A DNA stretch of 64,000 nucleotides from Adenophora triphylla var. japonica (taxonomy: Eukaryota; Streptophyta; Magnoliopsida; Asterales; Campanulaceae): assembly GCA_022495995.1 (NCBI GenBank), contig JAFEMH010000525.1, positions 124,001 through 188,000 of the forward strand, in the 5' to 3' direction. Position 1 is the first letter of the stretch; the number at the start of each line of letters is the position of its first letter. The notes under the pieces are model-generated. The model did not search any database. It was given only the letters and a program-made list of their open reading frames with translations, and was not told the DNA's origin. Both the position numbers and the translations under genes were made by a program. This document shows, piece after piece, positions 10,960-19,947 of the stretch.

Positions 10960-11982
10960 TTAACTGTGGCAGCTTTCGGATGAATTATAGCTAGAATTCT
11001 TTGACATCCTGGCTTTATGATGCTTAGGCATTCTAGTGAGATCGTTGGTCCCATATAAGGGATGCCAATCAGGATAGCCATGCAAGAAGAAACACCTATC
11101 CTTATTATGACTATCACCATGACAGAAATCACAAAATTGTTGACCTCTTGGTTTGCCCTTGTAACCAGAAGTGAAGTTTCTGAAATTGGTATTCCCTTTG
11201 CTTAGTAAAACTGTGGAAGAGGCTTCAGGATCTTGTACATTTAGATTAACAGTAGCAGTGCCCCTTTGTTGTTCTTCTTGCAGAAGCATACTCAGTGCTT
11301 CATTCACAGTAGGTAATGGCTTAAGCATTAGAATCTGACCTCTAGTAGAAGTGAAACTATCATTGAGTCCCATCAAGAACTGAGTGAGCTTGTGAACCAA
11401 TTCAAACGTTTCTTGTTGCTTAATATGACCACAAGAACAGTTACAACTGCATTTACTTAAGTGAGTGAGAGCATAGTATTCATCCCACAGATTTCTGAAT
11501 TTGGTGTAATAACCAGATACTGAGAGATGACCTTGAGTACAAGAGGTAAGATCTTTCCTAATTTGAAAGATTTTAGGGGCATTGGTTTGAGCATATCTGG
11601 TCTGCAGATCTTCCCAAACCAGTTTGGCAGTTGGCAGGTAAGCAATACTTGTGGCAATGTCAGGAGAGACCACATTTGCAATCCATGAGATAACCATGCT
11701 ATTACATCTACTCCACACAGCTGCAAATTTGGATTCTGGCTTAGGTTGTGGAGATGAGCCATTAATCATACCAAGTTTTATCTTGGATTCCAAAGAGAGA
11801 ATCATGGCTCTACTCCATTGACTGTAATTTGTCTCGGTTAGAACCTGAGATATCAACTTCATTCCCGGATTGTCATTGGGATGAAGATACAAAGGATGAT
11901 TGGGAGACAATTGAATAACTGTCTCACAAATTTCATAGGGATCAATAGGTACTTCCTCAGAGGTGGTATCATCAATCGCCAT
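10960..11982 (-). CDS. Copia-1 gag
   Basis: This is the structural nucleocapsid-type protein that packages element RNA. I prefer the ATG at 11982 (MAIDDTTSEEV) because family members start with a short acidic leader; an upstream ATG in the same frame at 12024 would add 14 residues. An N-terminal copia gag region follows (HPLYLHPNDNPGM, NYSQWSRAMILSL), then the gag core (VWEDLQTRYAQTNAPKIFQI). Near the end is a CCHC knuckle, CDFCHGDSHNKDRC, followed by FFLHGYPDWH. The frame then runs off into unrelated residues at its 3' end, and a shifted frame at 11132-10830 bridges to the protease. It is the longest open gene of the element. Confidence 0.85.
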   Translation of the reverse strand: MAIDDTTSEEVPIDPYEICETVIQLSPNHPLYLHPNDNPGMKLISQVLTETNYSQWSRAMILSLESKIKLGMINGSSPQPKPESKFAAVWSRCNSMVISWIANVVSPDIATSIAYLPTAKLVWEDLQTRYAQTNAPKIFQIRKDLTSCTQGHLSVSGYYTKFRNLWDEYYALTHLSKCSCNCSCGHIKQQETFELVHKLTQFLMGLNDSFTSTRGQILMLKPLPTVNEALSMLLQEEQQRGTATVNLNVQDPEASSTVLLSKGNTNFRNFTSGYKGKPRGQQFCDFCHGDSHNKDRCFFLHGYPDWHPLYGTNDLTRMPKHHKARMSKNSSYNSSESCHS

Positions 11983-12258
11983 GGAAATATGAACTCGAAT
12001 AAACAGATGCACAAATTCGATCACTCAGAAGACGAACTAGATCAGAATCAAGGAGTAAACTCAAGCAAAATACAAGGATTTTAGGTCAGAAATCAAATCG
12101 AGCAGGATGAACAAGTATTGCAAAGCAAATCAAATGCGATTTTCGGACGTAAATCGAGCTCGAAAGATGAAAAATCAGAAGTAAATTGAACCTGAGTTAG
12201 GTCAAATTGATGCGGAAGCATGAACATGGATATGATGATAATCAGTCCTTCAGGATGA

Positions 12259-12272
12259 AGGCTCTGATACCA
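12259..12272 (-). other. Copia-1 primer binding site
   Basis: The minus strand next to the 5' LTR reads TGGTATCAGAGC, complementary to the 3' end of initiator tRNA-Met, the standard copia primer. Confidence 0.9.
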
Positions 12273-12569
12273 TGAAGAAATCAACAATGGTGTGTATCTG
12301 AGAGATATAGTTGAGAGTAAATTGAGAGAAGATAATTGGGAAATTTGTCTATATTCATCAACTGAGGCTCTGTACACTTTATATACACCAGTTTGTTACT
12401 ACTCTAACAAACTATACAACAGACTAACCAATCTCACCAACTTGACTATTCACCTTTCTATATACAACCCATAACTTTATATATATACACCTTAGACCTT
12501 CAGGTCTTCTCTGTTCCATTTAAGTCCTTCAGGTCTTCATTGTTATCTGAAGTGTCCTTTACCTTATCA
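12273..12569 (-). repeat. Copia-1 5' LTR
   Basis: This is the partner of 7169-7465. It contains a doubled CCTTCAGGTCTTC motif and an AT-rich TATATATATACACC stretch. For transcription on the minus strand, a TATA-like sequence lies at about 12370-12385. Confidence 0.95.
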
Positions 12570-12867
12570 GAATAGTAATGATTCTTTACCATTTTAGGAA
12601 GTGTGCAATTTGTAATGGGACGCCCAATGAAAAAAGTGTGCATTTTATAGCGGGACGGAGGGAGTATATGCTAACAGTTCATGTACCAAGACAGTTTTTC
12701 ATTAACCTAGTATGAATGTACCAAAGCGGACGAAAACCTCCCAAAGATACTGGTATTAGTGTATTTGAAAAAAAAAAGAATGAGAATGAAAAAAAACAAA
12801 AAAAAATTAAAATTCGAATTAGAGTAATTACAAGTATATAATCCACAATGTAAGCCTAAAAATCATA

Positions 12868-13100
12868 CTCCCTCCGTCCCAAAATGTTTGTCCCATTTGA
12901 CTCTTTTATTAAACTTTGACCACAAATTTATGAGAGATTAATCATGTTCATGAAATTCTAAAAGTTGTTGTTGATAATATTATTAATGGTGAATCAATAG
13001 AAATTTTTAGAATTTCATGAACATAATTAAATTGTCATATATTTGTGGTCAAAGTTCAACAAAAAAGTCAAATGCGACAAACATTTTGGGACGGGGGGAG
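12868..13100. mobile_element. Stowaway MITE with long inverted repeats
   Basis: It is 233 bp, bounded by TA on both sides. It begins CTCCCTCCGTCCCAAAATG and ends CATTTTGGGACGGGGGGAG. The arms fold back over nearly the whole length (TTTGACCACAAAT against ATTTGTGGTCAAA). It has no coding capacity and would need a Tc1/mariner transposase. Confidence 0.95.
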
Positions 13101-13830
13101 TATATTTTAAAGACCTACCTTACCTCTCCATAGCCGGTGTTCCGTGGAGCAATCCCTCATGATTGTCGCATTCACAAACACCAAGTCATAAGACAGTTGA
13201 AAACCAACTCAAGAATCAAACCCTTATATTGTTGTCTAACATGTGGTATTCTAGTATTATCTACTCCACTTAGAGCTGAAGATCTTGGAAAAGCTTAGTT
13301 CTGGAGTAACCTTTTGATTTCTAATGGTGTAACCAAGAAGAATGGACAAATGGACCAAGAAGTACAGGACAAAAGAAAAAACTTGTAGTAACATTTTGGC
13401 TACAAATGTTCTTTTGCTTCACCCATATCTACAAGAGTAAGAATGGACTTAATAAAGAAATATGGCATCAAAGATCACTCTGACAACATATTTTCCAATT
13501 AAGTGTCTCCAGAGCTCATAAAGTTACCATTCAAATTTATTTTGTTAATAAAAATGTTCGTTTATAAAACTCCAAATTTTTAAAAATGTGTATCTGCCCG
13601 ACTCTAAGGTGTGTGCAAAATAAACCTTTTGAGTGTTGTAAAATCACTAAATTGAACAGTCATGTTGAAATTTGTGATATTTCTTAGGATGCATTTCCAA
13701 AAGTGCTCCTTAAATTTTGATGTCTGTTGCACATAAACGAGAGTAATCGTGCAATGCATTTATTGGTAACCAAAAAATGTTTTTTCACGTAATGTTACTT
13801 ATTAGCACCTCATTAAGTGTCAATGAAGTA
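13101..13830. other. Gene-free spacer
   Basis: I found no convincing ORF, RNA or element end in these 730 bases. It may be old, unrecognisable repeat or host intergenic DNA. Confidence 0.5.
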
Positions 13831-14067
13831 TTCCCTCCGTTCCGGATCTAAGTGCACACTTTACTTTGACTTTTGCACGTAAATTAAGGAAGTGAATAAT
13901 GGAGAAAGTGTTGTGAGTATAAAAGTAAAATAGGAGAGAGAATGAGTGGAGGGAATAGTAAATTATAATGGTATTGTGAGTATTAAAATAATATAGGGGA
14001 GAGAATGAGTGGAGGAAATAGTAAAGATTCATTTTCATTTTAGGAAATGTGCACGTAGGTTTGAGAC

Positions 14068-14620
14068 TGATGAAGGCCAAAATGGGCTTAGGCCCGTGGA
14101 TTTTTTTTCGGCCCGTGGTCCGTGGCCCGTTTTATCCGTGGTCCGTGGCCCGTGGGCAAGCCCGTAGACCGGCCCGTGTAACATACGGTACAGGCCGGGT
14201 TTGATAATCATGGTGACGGGCGGGCCAAGCCCGCGGGCTTCCAAAGCCCGTTTGCCCATTGTCCATTTGGCCCGTTTTTAGATTTTTTTTTTATAATTTA
14301 TATTTAACACTTGGTTAACTAACACCAATGACCTCGTGGCCCAGTGGTAAGTAGCTTCCCTTTATTCCATTTCACCCGTGTTCGATTCCCCCCAACCCCA
14401 TTACATCTTTTATTTAAAAAAAAAAAATGGTTCAAATCCGTTTGGCCCGTGGATCCTTGGATCCGGGCCAAACGGGCGGGCCTTACCATGGAAAAACGGC
14501 CGGGCCGGGCCGGGCTTTAGCCCGTCTCCTCTCACGGACTGGCCGGGTTATGCCCGTTTGTCCGTTTGTCCGCTCATCAACGGGCCGGGCCGGGCCGGAC
14601 TACCCATTTGGCCTTCATCA
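14068..14620. mobile_element. GC-rich hAT-like non-autonomous element (553 bp)
   Basis: Terminal inverted repeats are TGATGAAGGCCAAAATGG on the left and the complement of CCATTTGGCCTTCATCA on the right. The flanks carry an 8-bp direct repeat, TTTGAGAC (14060-14067 and 14621-14628), the hallmark length of hAT insertions. The interior is full of GGCCCGT and GGGCCGGGCC strings in both orientations. A related element with TIR TGATGATGGCCAAA is at 27048-59157. The hAT label rests on TSD length only. Confidence 0.8.
14330..14428 (+). mobile_element. tRNA-derived SINE-like fragment
   Basis: An A-box-like TGGCCCAGTGG at 14337-14347 and a B-box GTTCGATTCCC at 14380-14390, 32 bases apart, form an internal RNA polymerase III promoter. 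An A-rich tail lies at 14416-14427. No tRNA cloverleaf is apparent. It lies within the GC-rich hAT-like element. A decayed tRNA pseudogene is an alternative. Confidence 0.55.
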
Positions 14621-14672
14621 TTTGAGACGCCTAAAATGACAAAATGTGCACGTAGGTGTGGAACGGAGGGAG

Positions 14673-15097
14673 TATTTACTAGATGTTGCATTTATCTTTT
14701 TTTTTTTTTCACACCAAGTTATGAATATTTATTTCTCTTAAATATTTTTTGATAATATATTAGGTTTATTGTTATTTTTATTAATAGTTTTAGACTCAAG
14801 TTCTTTTTTTATATTTAACGCTTGATATTTTTTTATTTGGATCAGTTCTATTTTTTAATCCTATTTTTAGTTTCAAATTATTTTTAATTATATTTTTAAA
14901 ATGTTATATAAAACTAAAATTTTGATTTGTGCTTTTTTATATTTTTATTGCAAATTATTGTAGCTTTTTAACGTTAGATTTACATTGTAATTTTTGTTTA
15001 ATCAAATACCCGTAAAATACTTCTTCACTAATTTTTAGTTTTCATCCACTTACTTTTTAGATCACCCTTCATACACTAACTTTTTTTTCTTATACAA
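14673..15097. other. AT-rich gene-free spacer
   Basis: This is poly-T and AT-rich sequence without ORFs or element ends that I can support. Confidence 0.5.
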
Positions 15098-15099
15098 TA

Positions 15100-15761
15100 C
15101 TCCCTCCGTCCCAAAAAAATGTCACCATTTTAGGTTTGACACGCAAATTAAGAAAAAAAGTGGGAAGAAAAAATGTTGTAAGTGTAATTTGAAAAGAGGA
15201 GAGAGAATTAGTGGAAGAAATAGTAAATTTAAAAAGTGTTGTAAGTGTAATAGTATTTTAGGAAAGAGAATGAGTGGAGGAAATAGTGAGTGGGTGTAAG
15301 ACCATCTACAACCATGGCACAAATCACACGGCATGGCCTAGGTGGCAGGGGAGACATCCCACATTCATGACTTTGTTAAAGTCATGAATGACTTTTACAT
15401 GTTTTGTTTTGGCAGAAGCAGCGTGTCACGGCATGAAATTAATTTTTTTTTTATAAAAATTGCAATTAACATATAAAAAATAATAAAAATATTGAAATAA
15501 TTATATATAGTAGTAATAAATGTAATATAAATGAGTAGAAAATAAAAAATATGATGAGATATAATAAAAAGTAGGAGAGAGAAACTGATGACTTTTGTCA
15601 TGAATGGAGATAAAATTGTTTGGAGTTGTGTTTTTAATAAATGATAACGTGGAGCTGAGGTGGAGGAGAGAGGGATGGGAATGAAGTTTCATTGTTAAAG
15701 AGACGCTTTAAACGAAACGCCATTTTAAATAAAAAGTGACGAATTTCCGAAATAGAGGGAG
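15100..15761. mobile_element. Stowaway-like MITE with an internal insertion
   Basis: It starts CTCCCTCCGTCCC after TA and ends AAATAGAGGGAG before TA at 15762. About 400 extra bases (15297-15715, beginning near TAAGACCATCTACAACCATGG) interrupt the usual MITE interior. That insert has a CATTCATGACTTTG and AAAGTCATGAATG fold-back, but no clear TIRs or TSD. Confidence 0.7.
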
Positions 15762-15875
15762 TATAATAGTACTTTTCAATATTATATTACTCTACTACTA
15801 CTACTAGCAATACTTTCCAATATAATCCTTTTTTACTAAGGATTTGGGTTGTTTTTTAATTAACGCAATGATATA

Positions 15876-16160
15876 CTCCCTCCGTCCCGGAACTTACTTC
15901 ACAAACACTGTTTGCACTGGTTTTAAGGAGGGAGTATTATATTGAAAGTGTTGTGAGTGTGAAAATAAAATAGGAGAGAGAATGAGTGGAGAGAATAGTA
16001 AATTATAATGGTGTTGTGAGTATTAAAATAATGTAGGAGAGAGAATGAGTGGAGGGAATAGTAAAGATTCCTTTCCATTTTAGGTAAGTTTTAAATGTGT
16101 GAAGTAAGTTTTGGGACGCCCAAAAGGAAAAGTGTGAAGATTGTTCCGGGACGGAGGGAG
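15876..16160. mobile_element. Stowaway-like MITE
   Basis: It begins CTCCCTCCGTCCCGGAAC, ends TTCCGGGACGGAGGGAG, and is flanked by TA. A GGAGGGAGTATTATA string at about 15927 suggests an internal rearrangement. Confidence 0.85.
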
Positions 16161-16174
16161 TATATTTGTAGATA

Positions 16175-17338
16175 TAAGACCATGTCCAATAAGTCAACTA
16201 TCAAAAAACATTCAACTACCTTAATATCACGACATCTCATCTTCTCTCTCCATCCACTTAATCATTTGAGTAGGTCTGCTGAGAAACGCGTTTCTCCATA
16301 ACTATGGAGAAACGCGTTTTTAATAGCCAGAAGCTATACGTTTGATAACCAGAAGAAAATTTCTGGATATCAGTCTCAAAGGGTTCTGGATATCCAGAAG
16401 CTTTGGAACGGATATCCAGAAGCCTTTGGGCGGATATCCAGAAAAAATAGATTTGAAGCAAATCCAAGGCCAAGACCAGAAATTGCTTATTGAAGGTTTC
16501 TGGATATCCGAAACCTTCAAATGTATATCCGAAACCATCAAATGAATATCCGAAACATTTTGAAAGTTTACGGATATTCATTTTGAAGGTTTTCGGATAT
16601 CCAAACCTTCAAATGTATATCCATAAATCATCAAATGAATATCCAGAAACATTTTGAAAGTTTCTGGATATCATTTTGAAGGTTTCTGGATATCACTTTC
16701 ATAAGCTTCTGGATATCCTTTCAAAGGGTTCTGGATATCCAGAACCTTTGAGACTGATATCCAGAAGTAACCATGGGACAAGGTCATGGCCAATACAAAA
16801 ATTTTCTGGATATCCTTTCAAAAGGTTCTGGATACCCGTAACCCGTTTCTCCATAACTTATGGAGAAAGATTTTACGTAATCATTTAGCTACTTTCTCAA
16901 CTACACCCCCCACAATAAGCTAGTTTAGTTTAAAATTCAACTCCTCCCAACTCATCATTCTATACCCCACCACTTTTTATTTTATTTACAATATTTAATT
17001 TTATAATTAAAAAAATAATAAAAATAATAATAATTTATTATTAAAAAATAAATTATTAATATTTTTATTTATAAATTCGAGATTTTTTTTAATTTTTTAA
17101 ATTCACACTTAATTAATTTTTTTCGAAGCAATTAAATAGATACGGGAATATTTTAATTTTAATAAAAATAAGAAAAGTGCAGTTTGGTGGGTCCCCAAGT
17201 GTTCTTCAACCAGGTTGGATGGTCTCAACCCCTCCCCTTCAATCACCCCCCTCTCAACCCCTTATTGCACACACTCATCTAGTTGACCCCCCCCCCCTCT
17301 TTCAACCTCCCTCTCAACCCTTTATTGGACATGGTCTA
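16175..17338. mobile_element. TIR element packed with GGATATCC palindromes
   Basis: The ends are AAGACCATGTCCAATAA and its complement TTATTGGACATGGTCT, an inverted repeat of about 16-18 bp around 1.16 kb. No target-site duplication was evident, so its superfamily is open. The interior holds a symmetric palindrome-rich module (16284-16868), then AT-rich sequence, then C-rich sequence near 17230-17320. No transposase is present. Confidence 0.7.
16284..16868. repeat. Cluster of TCTGGATATCCAGA-type palindromes with hairpin borders
   Basis: About 18 copies of a TCTGGATATCCAGA-related motif are scattered in 16360-16840 at irregular spacing. The left border is a near-perfect 36-nt inverted repeat (AAACGCGTTTCTCCATA, two-base loop, then its complement, 16284-16319). 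A degenerate copy forms the right border (16844-16868). Confidence 0.85.
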
Positions 17339-17423
17339 AGTGAATTCAAAATTACGTAGTTTTAAATTATTTTTTATTTTTAAATTTCTTTCTTTTTTAG
17401 TTGATTTATCAAATTTATTTGAC

Positions 17424-17453
17424 CGTGCATTTAACGCACGAATGTTATACTAG
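17424..17453 (+). mobile_element. Helitron-type 3' terminus
   Basis: The hairpin CGTGC and GCACG with a 7-base loop is followed by nine bases, then CTAG and a T. This is the Helitron 3' end layout. The matching 5' TC end was not located. Confidence 0.55.
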
Positions 17454-18050
17454 TTATTAGTAATTCCTCCCAACTCCATTATAAAACAACTATAAAACAA
17501 CGTTAAAATTTGACCGTAAACATATCCAACTTGAAAGGATATAACTTTCCCACTCTCTCTCTCTCTCCAAATCCCCATGCACTCTCCCCTCCCCCCCTTC
17601 TCCGTCGATGATTGACACTGTTTCACACTTTCACCCCACCGCGCTAAAATTTGGTGAATAAAGTAGTTTCTAGTTAGATTTACAATCTCACCCATGTAGT
17701 CTTCAATTAGAGTTCCTTTTCGTTTTGGATTATTTTTTGTGATAATACATCAGTTAGTTGAATAATTTGATAATATTTGTGCACTTCAAAGAGTTGTAAT
17801 TATTATTTTTTTTTTGGGGGGGGGGGGCAAAAATTTAGGTTTCTATGTGAACTTGTTCATAAATTAAAATTATAAATTTTGTAAAAAAAAAAATCACACG
17901 AATGAGTTTCGGTTGATTTAGTTGATTTTTTGTGCTGAAAATGGAGTATGAAAGTTATCTCTGTGACAGACTTTCGTTTGGTCCGAGTAATAAGCATTAG
18001 AGCAATTTTGGTTTATTTTGTTTTTTTCTAAAACTCTTCATTAGTCACTT
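17454..18050. other. Gene-free spacer
   Basis: There is no convincing ORF. It contains CT-rich sequence near 17545-17605 and a T then G homopolymer at about 17804-17827. Confidence 0.5.
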
Positions 18051-18244
18051 TAAGGCCCCGTTTAATTTGACTTACGAGGAAGTGTTTATAGCTTATAACT
18101 CTTCATTAGTCATTTTTGAATCGTTTGATTTCATTTTTGATAAAATAAGTCATAAGTCATGTACAAGCCAATTAAAGCACAATTTCCCTTATAAGTCATA
18201 AGCATTAAGCTAAGTGCTTAAGCCATAAACACGTATGAAGAGTA

Positions 18245-18735
18245 AAAATATTAATAATAATAAAATTATAACATAATAATAATAATAAAAATAAATAATA
18301 ATAATATTAATAACAATAAAATAAAATAATAATAAAATAATAAAAATAAAATAATAATAATAAAAAACAAATAATAATAATAATAAAAAAATTAAAAAAT
18401 AACAATAAAAATAATAAATAATAATAATAACAATAATAATAAAATAATAATAATAATAATACTAATAAAAATAATAATAATAAAAATAATAATAAATAAT
18501 AATAATAAAATAATAAAATAATAAAATAATAAAATAATAAAATAATAATAATAATAAATAAAAATAAAAAATAAAAAATAAAAATAAAAATAAAAATAAT
18601 AAATAATAAATAATAATAATAATAATAAAATACAAAAATACAAACATACAAAAATAATAAATAATAAATAATAAATAATAAATAATAAATAATAAATAAT
18701 AATAATAATAATAATAAAATAAAATAAAATAATGA
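18245..18735. repeat. Long AAT/AAAT microsatellite
   Basis: About 490 bases consist almost only of AAT, AAAT and AAAAT units. Minus-strand frames through it give long Ile/Tyr/Leu/Phe strings, which are not proteins. Confidence 0.95.
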
Positions 18736-18744
18736 TAATCATTA

Positions 18745-19099
18745 CTCCCTCCGTCCTGCATCAAGAGTCCTACTTTTCCCTTTTGGTCCGTCAGGATCCA
18801 AGAGTCCCTTTCCTTAAATGGAAAGTTTTCCATATATTTATACCCTTATCATCTCCATATATTTACAAAAAAACCATTACTATTCCTCCCACTCATTCTC
18901 TCTCCTATTAAATATTTTTAACTTTTACATTCTCTCTCCTATTCTCTACCACACATTTAACTTTTACATTCTCTCTCCTATTCCCTACCACACATTTAAC
19001 TTTTACATTCTCTCTCCTAAAATTTTCTACCCACTTTAAAAAAATTTCTTAAGAAGCGTGAAATCCCTCCCGAGGACCCTTGGTCTGGGACGGAGGGAG
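18745..19099. mobile_element. Stowaway MITE nested in the Tourist-like element
   Basis: It starts CTCCCTCCGTCCTGCATC after TA and ends GGGACGGAGGGAG before TA. The interior has a three-fold ACATTTAACTTTTACATTC repeat (about 18910-19010). Confidence 0.85.
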
Positions 19100-19474
19100 T
19101 ATTATTTTAGTCTTTATAGTTTCATTCAGCACTTTTTCAGCTTTTTAATCAAACAGTCATACTTACTTATGACATGTCATCAGCATTTCAAAAAAACTAA
19201 ATCAAACAACATCATTCATCAGCTCATCAATCATAAATCATCAGTTATAAGTTATCAATCATAAGTAATAATGCATCAGCACATATCAATAAGCTAAATC
19301 AAACGGACCCTAACTATGAAAGCTAACTCTTATATTTTTCTATTATTCTTTCTTTTTCGGTTCTTATAGTTGGCTATCAATTTATTTATTTTACTCTGAT
19401 AGTTGGTTATCATTTTTTTTTATTTTTTTTGATGATTTGTTATTATAGTTTTTTTCATTCAGATATTTGGTTGA

Positions 19475-19509
19475 GCTCGCGTGAATGCGAGCATGGGTAT
19501 TTTTACTAG
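19475..19509 (+). mobile_element. Possible second Helitron-type 3' terminus
   Basis: GCTCGC and GCGAGC form a hairpin with a 6-base loop, followed by 13 bases and CTAG. The next base is G rather than the expected T, so support is weaker. Confidence 0.35.
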
Positions 19510-19834
19510 GGGCTTTAGAGAAATTGGGAAAATACCTCTTATTATTTAAGCATTAATGTTAGATCCAGAGTTTTTAGTGGAATTGTCTCTAAAACTTCTA
19601 AAACTTTCGGGCTTGCAATAATGCATAAAGATCATGAGGTACTCCTTTTAAATATCAATTGATTTTGAAATGAAAATTCATAATTTATCCAACAAAAATA
19701 ACAAAAATATCTATATTCTCTAAAATTTAGAGAGTATTTGAGGGATATCAAGGGAATAAACTCTTAAATTTATAAAGTTATATAGGCAATTTGTCTTAAT
19801 ATTACTAATTTGGACAAATTGCTATCGATCAAAT

Positions 19835-19917
19835 AACCATATTAACAATAAATAGGACAACTAGAGTTCATAAATTTGGAGAATAAAATCGAAACCCCAT
19901 TAACCCTTAATTCAATA
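19835..19917. repeat. Repeat unit copy 2, part a
   Basis: ACAACTAGAGTTCATAAA to TTCAATA matches 5266-5325 closely. The copy is then cut by the Helitron and resumes at 26867. Confidence 0.8.
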
Positions 19918-19947
19918 CTAGTTAGTAACCCGTCGATACTCGACGGG
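19918..19947 (-). terminator. Helitron 3' terminal hairpin and CTAG
   Basis: CCCGTCGA (19929-19936) pairs perfectly with TCGACGGG (19940-19947) around a 3-base loop. Seven bases separate the stem from the terminal CTAG (19918-19921). This hairpin acts as the transposition termination signal of Helitrons. Confidence 0.9.

Larger units (their letters stand above)
7169..12569 (-). mobile_element. Copia-1: complete Ty1/copia retrotransposon
   Basis: The element is 5,401 bp with two 297-bp LTRs that differ at five positions by eye (about 1.7%). TSD GAATA lies at 7164-7168 and 12570-12574. On the minus strand the order is LTR, PBS, gag, protease, integrase, reverse transcriptase, RNase H, PPT, LTR, which is the copia order. 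It sits inside a Stowaway-like MITE. Frameshifts in pol make it non-autonomous, although the near-identical LTRs show that it is young. Confidence 0.95.
6984..12664. mobile_element. Stowaway-like MITE split by Copia-1
   Basis: The left part 6984-7168 begins CTTCCTCCGCCCC after a TA. The right part 12570-12664 ends GGGACGGAGGGAG before TATA. The two halves carry the usual internal sequence of the Stowaway-type family seen elsewhere in this window (GCACGGGAATTAAGG, then GGGACGCCCAAT). Without Copia-1 the MITE would be about 275 bp. Confidence 0.85.
13831..14672. mobile_element. Stowaway-like MITE split by a GC-rich element
   Basis: The left part begins TTCCCTCCGTTCCGGATC after TA at 13829. The right part ends GGAACGGAGGGAG before TA at 14673. 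The interruption is the element at 14068-14620. Confidence 0.85.
18054..19310. mobile_element. Tourist-like (PIF/Harbinger) element with TAA TSD
   Basis: The left end GGCCCCGTTTAATTTGACTTA pairs with the complement of TAAGCTAAATCAAACGGACCC on the right. TAA flanks both sides (18051-18053 and 19311-19313). The original body has been enlarged by an AAT microsatellite and by a Stowaway MITE. It has no transposase. Confidence 0.85.

Noticed and set aside
14337..14390. tRNA gene
   Set aside because: A and B boxes are present, but no acceptor stem or cloverleaf fits and an A tail follows. SINE-like is the better call.
18307..18833. Minus-strand ORFs of 114-123 codons
   Set aside because: They are pure translation of the AAT microsatellite into Ile/Tyr/Leu/Phe strings.
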